In this document: in pieces, positions 21,224 to 32,875 of the stretch
How the letters are laid out: each line of letters begins with the position of its first letter
Numbering within the stretch: position 1 is the stretch's first letter
Origin: Larix kaempferi
Lineage: Eukaryota > Streptophyta > Pinopsida > Pinales > Pinaceae
Direction: 5' to 3'
DNA length: 64,000 bases
Assembly: GCA_027924585.1 (NCBI GenBank)
Contig: BSBM01000779.1
Location: forward strand, 17,838,001-17,902,000
Notes under the pieces: model-generated
The model's input: the letters and a program-made list of their open reading frames with translations, nothing else
The model's database searches: none
What the model was told of the DNA's origin: nothing
Position numbers and translations under genes: made by a program

Positions 21224-24088
21224 TCGAAAAGTATGAATGTACAGTGTACACATGAGCAAACATTTTAATTCTCAAGAGATTTTATTTTTTCTCCTTTTTA
21301 ATGCTCATCAGTTGTTCTTTTAAATCACACCATCTTTTGTATTATTTCTTCCTTATTTTTTATTTTCCCATCCACAATGTAGTAACATTCCTACGAAAAA
21401 ATAAATATGGGCCTTTCAAGTTACCAAATCTAGACACAAAATTGGATTCAATTGTCAAGAACAATTTCTAGCATTTACCAGAAAATAACCAAAGAAAACT
21501 TGAGGGCAGAAATTGGTTGCATCAAATGAAAGATAAAAAAGAAATGTACCTAGCTTCTCAGAAGAAAAATATATACACAAAGGGACCCATTAAATCCATT
21601 CTTGGCATAACATCAGTGGCTATAGCCTATCAACTATTCAAACAATTGAATATATTTGGATTGCTAAACCATTACAAATCTGGGCCAACATGCTTTGATT
21701 TCTGCAACAAACTGTCTTTCTGCAGTGAATCTGATGGATGCAGCATTTAGTTGCCACCGTATTAAGTTCTTTTGGGTTCTAATTTATAGCGTCACTTTCT
21801 TCTTTGGAGGAATCTCTCGGTTCAACACTGGCAACCAATGATGATGAATAAACCCTGTCAAGTCTTACAATTTCATTATGGTTGATATCATTACAGGTTT
21901 ATGGCTCTTTAATTGATGCTCAAATCGCTAGCACAACTACTATCAAATAATTTTGAAATATAATAATAGACATTACTAAAGAAACAAAGTTCCATTTGTC
22001 TCAAACACATGCTCGCTAAACAAAATATGTGATACGTGGAGGATTTACTAACAAGTGTTTTTATGAAAGAGAAGTGATTTCATGTAATCAATTCTATTTC
22101 GCAGAGTCAACGTGGCCTATTAGAACTAACAGCGGAATGAATTGCACCTCACAAAAAGTTACACCAAATAGATTTAATTAAATTTAATCTGAACTCCAAT
22201 ATGTCTCATCTCTCTTTTCTATTGTGGTTTTTTTTAATTGCGATTGAGCATAAAAAAAACAATTAAGGATTAGGGTTAGATAGATAGGTTAGTGGCTTTT
22301 TAATTTTGATTGAGAAAAAAAAAACAATTAATAGAGGCATATTTTTGTTTGCATTAGACAAAAAATGGCATATAAACCATCCCACTCATTGCAATTATAG
22401 ACTTGAACCCTTTGCACAGACTTATTAATATACTTAGATTTCTATTTGCATTACTCTATTTTTCTACGTTTTTATGTATAGTACTTTTATATGAGAAATT
22501 GCATTTTTGTCTTTTGTTAATTGGGTTATAATGTGTTTGCATTTTCTGGTTTAGTTTTGGCAGGACCTAGAAGCTTTGCTTCCATCTACCTTGTTGTAAT
22601 TATAAACCCAAAATTAAAATACTTTTTTTTTCTAAAATGAGATATAATCAATTAAAATTTCTAAAAAATCAAACAGTCACGTTCCATTTTTGCATTATTC
22701 AATCATTCCTTTTGTGTCGAGGATTCATGTTTGGCCTGGTCTATGTAAACAATATTAAGATGTGAATAATACTACACTTAGTAATTCCACGTGTCATATG
22801 TGAAGAATATTAACAAACATTCCTCTGGTAAGTCTCAAGGGGGGCACTTTAGGAAGCACAAAACACATTCACTATTAAGTACTAGTCACTTGGAAGATGC
22901 TTATCACTTTGATTTTCATGCTTATTACTTTGATTTTTATTTTTTTTGGTTGAGCAATTTCATTATTCGTTTATAACGTATGAACTTAGAATGCTTAGTA
23001 AGAACTCAAGAAGTAAGGTTTTCTTATACAAATAAGGCTTCTGTATACAAAGAAGAGGAGTTGCATAGCAACAAGTCCCTACCTTTAGTTTTTGTTTTCT
23101 ATTGACCTAAGAATCGGGCCTATGAGAACATGTACAAGTATTAGGAGCAAGAGTATGTACATCTACACCATACTAGTCAACCTTCAATTTTCAGAGACCG
23201 TCAAAAGTTATTTGAAGAGCTACCTTCAGTCACCAATAATTACAAGTTCTCGCATCAAGAGTTTCCAATAATGCCCAAAACTAAAGTGAAAAAAGTAGCA
23301 TCTGGGCATGCGGAAATCAATTGCAAGTCGAGATTTATACATAGATTGTGCCTGTATTTGTTAGTTGAAAACATTCAGTGAGTGATAGCTTCGAAAACAT
23401 AGATTTGGTTAGTGATGTATGCATTCCTTGGATCAAGATAAGGCCTATGTGCCATAGCCATTGAAAATCCGTGGTCATTGATGGGAAACTTGATTGAATA
23501 ATGACTTGAAACTTTTGTAAATTTTCTTTAATGATTAATAACAAATTGGTAATTTATGGTTGCTAGTCATGAGAAAAAAACAAAGGTATTTGGATCTAGC
23601 TTTAATACCACCTATGCCTACAACATATAGTTATCTATTCGATAGCTCTAACCATCAATGATATAAAATTGAAAATGTTGTGTTTAATTACTTGAGTTAC
23701 ATTGCTAGGTGGGATAATAAATTAATCTTATCTATTTCGAAATCCAATTCCTTCTTGTTGATCGATAGCCTTTTAAAGAGATAACAAATACTAGGTAGAA
23801 TAGGAAATTAAGCTTATCCATTCAAACATCCAATTCCTTCTTGTGGTAGGAGTTTATGAGGATAGAATAGGTGAAACTATTCCTTGAACTTTAAAATTGT
23901 TGATTTTATATTATCATAAGCTCCATGTCATTCCAATATATTGAATATAGTTTGGTATAGTTTTAGGAATGATTGCCATGATTATGATATCAGTAACCCA
24001 TTGTGGGGAAGCATGGCCAAGCAAAGGGGACCATAGAAGTCTAGAGGAATCTAAGAAGGTCATGGATGAAGGTATTGGGTAGTCTTTG
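21224..24088. other. Unassigned AT-rich intergenic DNA
   Basis: No recognised gene. A small duplicated motif TTTTTAATT-GATTGAG-AAAAAACAATTA occurs at about 22228-22266 and 22301-22331. Scattered open frames have no domain and no codon bias that I can see. Confidence 0.6.
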
Positions 24089-24606
24089 GTGAAAGAAGAT
24101 GCACTCAAAACATTGGAAAAATAGTTCACTAGGATGGAGGCAATGGTAAACACTTATTTTTATACATTTTCCGGATTGACGGATGTTTAGTGAAAAAAGA
24201 TGCACTCAAAGCATTGGACAAAGAGTTTACTAGGCTAGAGGCCATAGTGAACACCTGGTTTTATACATTTTCCGGATTGACAGATTCTTGTCATCTAGTA
24301 GGTTTACCCAGTTTGAAGCAAGGTCCTTTGGATATGTCACTAAAAAGGGCCATGAATTTATCTCATTGTTTTAAAAGGTACCATCCTAAGTTTCACCTTT
24401 TAAAAGTCCATCAAATGAGAAAGCCAGGGATAATTTTAAGGATCCATACTTATTTAGAAGTGTATAAACGTTGGAAAATCTTACGAATTCTTAAAATGTC
24501 AACTATAAAATATTTGGTGATATTTTTCTCAAAGGGCTGGTGCAAGCTAATGCTGGCCATTCATGACGCGTTAGTCGCAATGGACTCCTGGAAAATCAGA
24601 ATCTGA
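23950..24606 (+). pseudogene. Unidentified decayed coding region with a duplicated exon-like block
   Basis: From about 23950 a plus-strand frame reads ISVTHCGEAWPSKGDHRSLE and continues, with single stops, to KEDALKTLEK and FYTFSGLTD (24089-24187). The same block follows at 24190-24290 as KKDALKALDKEFTRLEAIVN, ending again FYTFSGLTD. The second copy opens into a 138-codon frame to 24606 (start taken as GTG, so not a true start). The peptide similarity between copies, with the stops in copy one, suggests real coding ancestry. I do not recognise the family. Confidence 0.4.
24089..24290. repeat. Tandem duplication, 101-bp step
   Basis: GTGAAAGAAGATGCACTCAA at 24089 and GTGAAAAAAGATGCACTCAA at 24190. 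Both continue to TTTTATACATTTTCCGGATT. Confidence 0.9.
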
Positions 24607-25435
24607 ATGTCAAAAAGCAATATTAGAGCTACCTACACAACTTTTTGGAATATGGCGCAAGAAGATGAAACGTAGACAATTGGATTACCTTCCAGAATAT
24701 TTAAATATTATTTATGGAAATTAAGTATAACTCCCAAAAAATGGGGTTCTCCTAAGGTTGGTATGTTATTTTTTTAAGAGAACATAATGAATATGTTTGC
24801 ATTGGTCCCCTGGTTTGGTATGCAAATGGTAGAATTTTGTGAAAAAAATTATATACATTAGTAGATAATAGGCCGTTCTAGTGTAGCGCTATTTTTCCAT
24901 ATTTATTTATGTTAATTTTAATTTTTTTTTAATTAAGGAAATCAACCAAGCCCTAAAATGACTAGGTCAAGCATTGGTCCCCAATCATGGTCTTAACATA
25001 ATCGATGAACTTTGTTTTTTGTAGGATGTAGGTATTTGTGTGTACTTATGCGGGTTCTTTTCTGTTTTCAAAATAGGTGAGCCAATCAAAAGTTATAAAT
25101 GAAAGAAATAACCTACTTTTTGTTTAAAATTGACGTTAGTGCAATTAAAATTAATTAAAAAATAGAAACAAATAATAGATTTAATAAAAAATTACATATT
25201 TGGAATCTGCACACATAGTTCTACAAGTGTGTGCAATTTCATTAGCAGTGGACAAGTGTAGCATATGCAAAATCATGCTCGAAACAAAAGAAGTTATAGA
25301 ATAAGATGTATTTTTTTATAACACAGTCCAAGCCACTTGGTTTGGCAACCCGAACCTAAAACCATAGTGGCCAAGTCATCCACCACGCTGGTGGGAAAGG
25401 AATTGCCCACAAAAACTTAGAAATTTAAATGGCGC
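24607..25435. other. Unassigned DNA
   Basis: Nothing recognised; AT-rich with T/A runs. Confidence 0.6.
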
Positions 25436-25545
25436 GTGTGCGTTATTTTGGATGCGCGTACGCATAAATAGCGCGTAGGCACTAAACAACGTGTACGCGC
25501 TATTTAGTGCATACACGCTATTTAGTAAAATCAAACCAAACCCTA
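25436..25545. repeat. CpG-rich cluster of GCGCGTA/TACGCGC repeats
   Basis: The words GCGCGT, TACGCGCTATTTAGTGC and their reverse complements (GCATAAATAGCGCGTA) recur four or more times in about 110 bp within otherwise CpG-poor DNA. Some copies are in opposite orientation, so the stretch can form imperfect hairpins. Confidence 0.6.
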
Positions 25546-26049
25546 GCTCAATTGCACATATGCATCCATACAAAAATCCTATTGAATAAATCAAAACATA
25601 GGCATAAGAGTGATTGTAGTGTATGCATTTATTAGTATTCACATACACCTACCTACTTAGAGGTAATAGGGTGTTTACTACTTCCATTTCCTTCATATAC
25701 ATGACCTACCCATTATTAACATTGATATTTTTCTCTCTTCATACAAAGATTGTTATGTGCTAGATAAATATCTATTGAGTCACTTTACCTTACCCTATAT
25801 GCATGAATTCCTTGTGATGTCTAGTGCTTAAGTAAGGTTTGATATTGCCTCCTCTTCAATACTATAACTTTAATCATTAGTTTGACTCTACTAGACCCTT
25901 TGGGGAACCCTCCTACTTACTAGGTTTTGTCTTGGGATCCAACCTTGTGATTTGGCCCATAGTTAGTTGGAGTGCTTAATTTTGGTTCATCAACAACATA
26001 ACTATAGGAATGATTAAAAGGGGTCATTCTAGGTCAAACCTTGATTCCC
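25546..26049. other. Unassigned flank of the trinucleotide array
   Basis: No feature recognised. Confidence 0.6.
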
Positions 26050-26759
26050 CCTTCTGATGATGACGATGATGATGATGTTGATGATGAAGATGATGGCCAA
26101 GATGATGATGAGAAAGAGGGTGATAACGATGATGAAGATGATGATGATGACAAGGATGATGATGATTATGAGGATGATGATGATGAGGATGATGATGATG
26201 ATGATGAAGATGATTATGATGATGAGGAGGAGGAAGAGGAGGAGGATGATGATCATGTTCATCGTCATCATCATCATTATCTTCATCTTCATACTCATCT
26301 TCATCATCATCCATCATCTTCATCATCATCATCATGTTCGTCATCATCATCATCATCATCATCAATGATGATGATGAAGATGATGATGATGATAATGATG
26401 AAGATGATGACGAAGATGTTGATGATGATGACGATGATGAAGAAGATGATGCTAATGAGGATGATGATGAGGATGATGATGATGATGATGACGAATATGA
26501 TGATGATGATGATGATGATGATGATTGTGATGATGATGAGTATGATGAGGATGACAATGATGTTGATGATGATGAGGAGGAGGAGGAGGAAGAAAAGGGT
26601 GATGACAATGACAATGATGATGATGACGATATTAGTCATGATCATGATCATGATATTTGCCATCATCATCATCATCATCAGCATCTGATCATGGTCACGA
26701 TGATCATGGTATTCATAATCATCATCATCATCATCATCGTCATCATCATCATCCTCGTT

Positions 26760-26795
<36 letters not shown>

Positions 26796-27067
26796 GTCAT
26801 GAAGATGAGGATGAAGATGATGATGATGAGGAGGAGGAGGATGAGGATGATGAGGAGGAGGATGATGAGGATGAGGATGATGAGGATGAGGATGAGGATG
26901 ATGATGATGATGATGATTATGATGAGGAAGAGGGTGATGATGATGATGAGGATGATGAGGATGAGGATGATGAGGATGAGGATGATGACGATGATGAGAT
27001 GATGATGATGATGATGAATCATGTTGATGATGACGAATATGATGATGATGATGAATATGATGACCAA

Positions 27068-27105
<38 letters not shown>

Positions 27106-27230
27106 GGAAGAGGGTGATGACGACGACGACGATGATGATGACGAGGATGACGAGGATGATGATAAGGATGAGGATGATGGTGATGATGATGATGGTGGTG
27201 ATGATGATGATGACAAAGATGACTATGATG
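26050..27230. repeat. Giant GAT/ATC trinucleotide array, left part (about 1.18 kb)
   Basis: Nearly every triplet is GAT or its near variants (GAG, GAC, AAT). The strand bias switches: GAT-type about 26050-26255, ATC-type 26256-26365, GAT-type 26366-26650, ATC-type 26651-26805, GAT-type 26806-27230. Runs of Asp, Ser, Met, Ile or His in open frames here are artefacts. The array resumes at 34437 after element C. Confidence 0.97.
27226..27230 (+). repeat. Left target-site duplication of copia C (TGATG)
   Basis: TGATG precedes the LTR and follows it at 34437-34441. Because the target is a GAT array, the match is weaker proof than usual, although the array itself continues on both sides. Confidence 0.8.
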
Positions 27231-27828
27231 TGTTGATGTATATGTAACTTCAGAATGTATTTCATCTGTGTATTTTATATATATTTATTGTGCCCTTATA
27301 AGAGATGTGTTATTCCTATATAAGGAAGTGTCGTCATGTGGATTGACAAGTGTCGCAAGTGTGTGTACTTGTCGATGGGTTATTAGACCACCATGTGGGG
27401 TTGGCCCTGAATTATATATAATATAATGTGGATGTATCTATATAGACAAGTCGACCTCATAAGGTCACTGGGCAAAAAGGCTAGTATAAATAGAGATCGG
27501 AGATCTCTATTTTACACACTCGGAAAAGTAACTCACTCTCACTCAGAAAGTGGCGCACTAGTGAGGAGGAGGATCATCTGCTAGTAGGAGACTATCCTAG
27601 TTTTATTTGGTTGTACTTTGGTTGAGCCATTGCTCTCTCTATCTCTTAGGAAGTTGTGGGGTTTTTCACCTTAGGGTTTTCCCCACGAAAACTCTGTGTC
27701 TCTTGTCTCTTATGCTTTTAATTCTTGTGATGCTTGTCATATTGTGATTGTCATGCATTGATATACTATATATGTTATTCTCTTAGCAAATATCCTAGAG
27801 TAATGTGAATTAATGCTCAAAATCAACA
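27231..27828 (+). repeat. 5' LTR of copia C (598 bp)
   Basis: Ends TGTTGATGTATATG and CTCAAAATCAACA; TATA box at 27485-27492. Confidence 0.96.
27485..27512 (+). promoter_or_regulatory. TATA box fused to a perfect 11-bp inverted repeat
   Basis: TATAAATA (27485-27492) overlaps AAATAGAGATC, a GGA spacer, then GATCTCTATTT (27488-27512). The same is in the 3' LTR at 34096-34120, with the TATA box at 34093-34100. Transcripts starting about 25-30 bases downstream of the TATA would start at or just after the hairpin. Confidence 0.7.
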
Positions 27829-27840
27829 TGGTATCAGAGC
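27829..27840 (+). promoter_or_regulatory. Primer binding site of copia C
   Basis: TGGTATCAGAGC immediately follows the 5' LTR. Confidence 0.93.
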
Positions 27841-28402
27841 TAACCTGAGAAGAAGACATTTTGCAGTGACAAAAGCTTGAGTTCCTTGTTTATTGGGTTT
27901 CTCTCCACATATTTTTGAAAATCAGTATAGTAGATTTCCTCTACTCATCAAGGCGCATCTATCTGTCCAATCAGAATTCAATTCCGAGCATTTTTAGATT
28001 TAACCCTAAAAATTAGGGTTTCCACAAAAATAGGAATTTCTAGAATTTGAAGACACAGCTGGAAGCTCCTTGAAAAAATCGAAGCTTAGAGCTTTTGATC
28101 AAGATTTTTGGCTGGGTAGATCTCCGGGAAACTCAAACCCTAATTCAGGGCTCTCCCTAGTGAACCCGGGAGGACAAAAAGGCAATTCTGAAGGGCAAAA
28201 ATTTACTGATCTCAAATTCTGAATGCACTTGGCTGATCAGCTCATCAAGGCGCATCTTTCTATCCTTTCAGAAATTTGAAATTCACATTTTGAATTTTTA
28301 GGGTTTTTCTGACAAACCCTAATCCGGGATGAAATCCAGTTTTCAGCATTTCAAGTGGTAAGATCTAAATCTTTTCTATTTCCATTTGAAGTACTCTTTA
28401 AG
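27841..28402 (+). other. Untranslated leader of copia C
   Basis: No open frame. It contains a diverged internal repeat: GGCGCATCT with TCAGAA-TTCAATT at about 27951 and again at about 28249, plus paired TAGGGTTT and CAAACCCTAAT blocks. Confidence 0.75.
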
Positions 28403-30622
28403 ATGTCCCACCACACCAAGCTTGAGGATAATCTTGAAGGAGCTGATAACTTCCGAGCTTGCAAGTATAGGATTGGGTTAATCTTGGAAGAGAATGAGTT
28501 GGACTCATATGTGAAAGAAGACATCCCTATCCTAGAAGGATGAAGAGGCCAAGGTATTGCATAAGAAGAACTTGGTCAAGGCAAAGAGAATCATTGCTGA
28601 TTCTATCAAAGACCATCTCATACCCCATGTGTCTTCTCTTAAGACACCCAAAGAGATGTTTGACTCTTTGACCAAGCTATTTGAAGGGAAGAACATAAAT
28701 CGGAAGATGACCCTGCGGAACCAATTGAAAGGAGTAGAGTTTCAGAATGGAGAAACCATTCAATCTTATTTTTCAAGGGTCTCCCAGATCAAGGAACAAC
28801 TAGAAGCAGTGGATGAAATGGTGGAGAATGGTGAAGTGGTAATGACCACTCTAAATGGCCTACCCAGGTCATGGGATTCCTTTATCCAAGGAATTTGTGT
28901 AAGGAATAAGTTGATCTCCTTCAGTAGACTATGGCAAGAATGCTCACAAGAAGAAGCAAGGCTTGTGGCACGAGAAGAAAATATGGGGAATGAAGATCAA
29001 GCTCTCACAGCTCACACCAAGAAAGGGAATTCCAAGAGAGAGCCATCTCACTCCAAGAAATCTTCACATCACTTCAAAGAAAGAAGAATCTGCTTCACCT
29101 GTAATGAGAAAGGACATATTGCCATAAATTGTCCCAAGAACAAGAAGGACAACAACAACTCCAACAAGAAGAAGAATGGCAGCAAAAGAAGGTTTCATGC
29201 TCATGCTACCGAGGATGATGAACCCTCAAAGAAGAAGACTAGGACAGAAAGTGATAGTGATGATAACTCATCAAGTGAAGAAGAGTATGTTCTAATCTCT
29301 GCTCTCACTGGTACCATCTCCCATGGTTGTAATGATTGGTTAATTGATAGTGGGGCTTCCAAACACATGACTGGGTTTAAGGAATCTTTTGTGAACATAT
29401 CTGAACATGAATCACCCAATAAGGTGAAACTTGGGGATGATTATCAATACCCAATCAAAGGAAGTGGTGAAGCCTCCTACAACCTAGATTCTGGAAAATA
29501 TTTGAAGATGAAAGAAGTTCTTTATGTACCTGGGCTCAAGAAGAACTTACTCTCAATCTCTACATTGGATGCAAAAGGTATGAGGGTTGCATTTGTGGAT
29601 GGCCAAGTCCTAATGTGGCCAAAGGGAAAGACCATAGATGATGCAATAGTGATTGGAGAGAAAGAGGGAGGCTTGTATAAATTGAAGGGACAACCTAAAC
29701 ATGCCATGGTGCATGAATCCATGGACCCAAGTGAACTTTGGCATAGAAGACTTGCTCATATGCACTATAGAGCACTTCCAATTCCAAGCAAGGCTGCAGA
29801 GGGTCTTCCTGAAATCAAGACCAAACATGAAGGTGTTTGCAAGGATGTGAAAAAGGTAAGAACATTAAGAAGGCTTTCCCAAGCAGTGAAAGCAATGCAA
29901 AAGACATCCTGGAAATCATCCACTCAGATGTATGTGGTCCTATGTCATCCAGTTCTCTAAGTGGGTATGTTTACTATGTCTCATTTTTTGATGACTTCTC
30001 CAGGAAGACTTGGGTATACTTCTTGAAGAATAAAGATGAGGTGCTTGATAAGTTCAAGGAATTCAAAACCTTGATGGAGAATCAAATTGACAAGAAGATC
30101 AAAACATTCATATCCGACAATGGTGGAGAATTCACCTCAGGTGACTTCAAGAAGCTTTGTAGTGATTTAGGGATTAAGAGGGAGTTGACTACTCCTTATA
30201 ATCCTCAACAGAATGGAGTTGCAAAAAGGAAGAACAGAACTATCATGGAAGCAACAAGGGCAATGCTCCATGACCAGGATCTACCTATGCATCTATGGGC
30301 AGAGGCAGCTAGAACAGCTGTATATGTGCAGATCAGAACACCCCACAGGATATTGGACAACAAGACACCAGAAGAGGTCATTTCTGGTTTCAAGAAGATT
30401 GATGTCAGCAAGAATGAATATAAGTTCAAGGACAGGTAATCCAGGAAGCAAAGATTAAGAGGGAGCACACTCCAGTAGCTCCTGCAAGGATGCAGATTTT
30501 CAGAGGGAGTTGACCATCTTCCTACATTCCACAACAGAAAGGTGTAGAAGAAGCTACTTCAGCAGCTCCTTCCAGGAAGCAAAGACTCAGAGGGAGTCCA
30601 CCCAACAAACAAACAAAGATAA
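28403..30622 (+). pseudogene. Gag-protease-integrase of copia C, frameshifted
   Basis: Gag starts MSHHTKLED at 28403. A small indel near 28535 shifts the frame. From 28557 the frame is open to 29960: Gag body, intact zinc knuckle CFTCNEKGHIAINC, protease DWLIDSGASKHMT, and LWHRRLAHMH of the pre-integrase module. A one-base loss near 29847 shifts to a second frame (to 30439) with integrase core HSDVCGPM and ISDNGGEF. The third catalytic position, 36 residues after the second Asp, reads NGVAKRKNRT where copia integrases have NGVAERKNRT, so Glu has become Lys. A linker with KQRLRGSPPNKQTK, after a stop-containing repeated stretch, leads to the intron-like segment. Confidence 0.94.
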
Positions 30623-31028
30623 GTATTTCAATTATCATTTCTTGCCTATTTTGTTTGTTTAAATAATATTATGCTTATGTTCCTAGAATTAGAAGATGTA
30701 TTGTGCATATTTGAATGATTGCATTAATGAACAGTATACTACTAACATGCATATGATGGGTAAGTGGCCTATGGCACTGTACAACATTCCAGTGCTACTT
30801 ATCTAGAATGAAACCTCTTTGCTGACATGTTGGGAGTAGTGTAAACTCTTAACAATGTTCTGGTACAGACTGGAAGGCATCTAGAAAGTTGTGGAACATG
30901 GATAAATGTTGTATTGAAGCATTGGCTAAGATAACTGCATGACTGCATGACATATTTCTTTATGTGTAAAGAATTTGTTCTGAAAATTATGAAATGTTTC
31001 TAATCATGCAATTTAACTTGTTTTGTAG
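30619..31028 (+). other. Intron-like segment at the integrase/RT boundary (copia C)
   Basis: Left edge CAAAG/ATAAGTATTTC, right edge CTTGTTTTGTAG/GAAAGACC, with TTTCTAATCATGC about 30 bases before the AG. Aligned with the segments in A and B; GAATGAAACCTCTTTGCTGAC is conserved in the middle. All frames have stops. Confidence 0.65.
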
Positions 31029-32328
31029 GAAAGACCATATATCTTCACCTACAAAAGGACTACAACATTTGTTCTAGCAACAAAGATATCTATTGAAGAA
31101 TTGAAGTTCCTAGGATCTAGGATGAAGAAATGGAATGCCATGATCCGTCGATCATGGAGAATATGTTTGGGATGTAGTCCCAAGACCTAACAGGGAGTCA
31201 CATGTGTGCAGATTGAAGAAAGCCTTGTATGGCTTGAAGCAATCTCCCAGAACTTGGTATGGTAGGATGGACAGTTTCCTATCTAGTTTGGGCTTTAACA
31301 AGAGTAAAGCAGATTCAAACCTTTACTATAAGGTTGAGGAAGGGAATCCTGTGATTCTACTCCTGTATGTGGATGAATTATTTGTAACAGGAGATGACAG
31401 ACTGATTGCAGATACTAAGAGGAAGCTTGTTGTTGAATTCGATATGAAAGATTTGGGAATGATGCACTATTTCCTATGTATGGAGGTATGGCAGAATGCA
31501 AGTGGGATCTTCCTTGGCCAAGGGAAGTACACAATAGATATCCTCAAGAGATTCGGGATGATGGATTGCAAGGCCATGGCCACACCTATGGCATCGAATT
31601 TGAAGCTTTTATGCGATGCTTCATCTGAGCCGGTTGATGTCTCTATGTATCGTCAGATGATTGGGTTCTTGATGTACCTGACGAACACGAGACCAGATAT
31701 TTGCTTTGCTGTGAACACATTGAGCCAGTTCCTGACGGATCCGAGGAGTGTTCACCTGATTGCTGTAAAGCATGTTCTGAGGTACCTGAAGGGTACAGTG
31801 GATTATGGGCTCAAGTATGAAGTGACTCAAAAGTTTAACCTGCAGGGTTATGTTGATTCAGATTGGGCTGGCAATGCTGCAGATAGGAAGAGCACATCTG
31901 GGTGTTGCTTCAGTATGGGATCAGGTGTGATCTCTAGGTTTAGCAGGAAGCAGTCCTGCATAACACTGAGTACAGCTGAGGCAGAGTATGTTGCAGCCTG
32001 TTCAGCTATTTGTGAGGCAGTATGGCTACGGAAGCTACTGTCTGAGTTATTTGATCTCCCGTTGGATGCTACTGGTATCTTCTGTGATAACCAAAGTTGT
32101 GTGAAGCTGTCTGAGAACCCAATGTTTCATGACAGGTTGAAACACATAGAGATAAAATATCACTATATCAGGGATATGGTGCAGAGAGGAGCCGTGAAGC
32201 TCCTGTATGCTGCGACGGATGAGCAGATTGCAAATGTGCTGACGAAGCCACTAGCCAGGGTGAAGTTTGATTACTTCAGAGAGAGGCTTGGCGTTCTTCA
32301 GATCGAGGACACTTCGAGGAAGGAGTGA
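31029..32328 (+). pseudogene. Reverse transcriptase-RNase H of copia C, internally deleted
   Basis: After the intron-like segment the RT N-terminus is recognisable to about 31190 (the ENV/FGM-VVPRP region) and then jumps to HVCRLKKALYGLKQSPRTWY. Compared with B, about 90 residues of RT fingers and palm are missing. From 31204 one frame is open to 32328. The catalytic box reads LLYVDELFVTG, so the second Asp of YVDD is Glu. The rest of RT (NTRPDICFAVNTLSQFL) and RNase H are well preserved: VDSDWAGN, STAEAEY, CDNQSC, HIEIKYHYIRDMV, and a C-terminal VLTKPLA. RNase H looks chemically intact; RT does not. Confidence 0.94.
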
Positions 32329-32470
32329 TGGACACATTTGCTGAATCCATTCCAAGCATGTTGGAAGGGGGATCCTTCACATGGCTGTGGATGTAAGCGT
32401 TGGATGATGAGCATCATGATGATGTTCTGGTTTTTGCTTGGATATGATCAATTGGATCATTATATGTATA
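32329..32470 (+). other. Spacer after RNase H of copia C
   Basis: Short non-coding link leading into the tandem arrays; GATGATG-rich. Confidence 0.5.
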
Positions 32471-32875
32471 TATGTATGCATCATGTTGGATGCTGGATAT
32501 GATCAGTTGGATCATTTATATGTATGTACACATCATGTTGGATGCCGGATATAATCGGTTGGATCATGTGTATGTATTTTGTATAAGCATCATGTTGGAT
32601 GCTGGATATGATCAGTTGGATCATTTATGTATGTATGCATCATGTTGGATGGTGGATATGATCAGTTTCATCACTTATGTATGTACGCATCATGTTGGAT
32701 GCTGATGGATACATTGTGTGGATCATGTATCTTTGTATGATCAGGTAGATCATGTATGTTGATGGATACATTGTGTGGATCATGTATCTTTGTATGATCA
32801 GGTAGATCATATATGCTGATGGATACATTGTGTGGATCATGTATCTATGTATGTATCAGGTGGATACTTGGTGTG
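32471..32875 (+). repeat. TGGATGCTGGATATGATCAG arrays (copia C 3' region)
   Basis: CATCATGTTGGATG recurs at about 32478, 32530, 32588, 32639 and 32689 (51-58-bp steps). A second unit, GATGGATACATTGTGTGG, follows at about 32703, 32760 and 32818 (57-bp steps). Both are full of GATC dyads (TGATCA, GGATCA). Confidence 0.88.

Noticed and set aside
26024-27265. Long open frames rich in Asp, Ser, Met, Ile and His on both strands
   Set aside because: They are reading-frame by-products of the GAT/ATC array; all six frames of a triplet repeat stay open.
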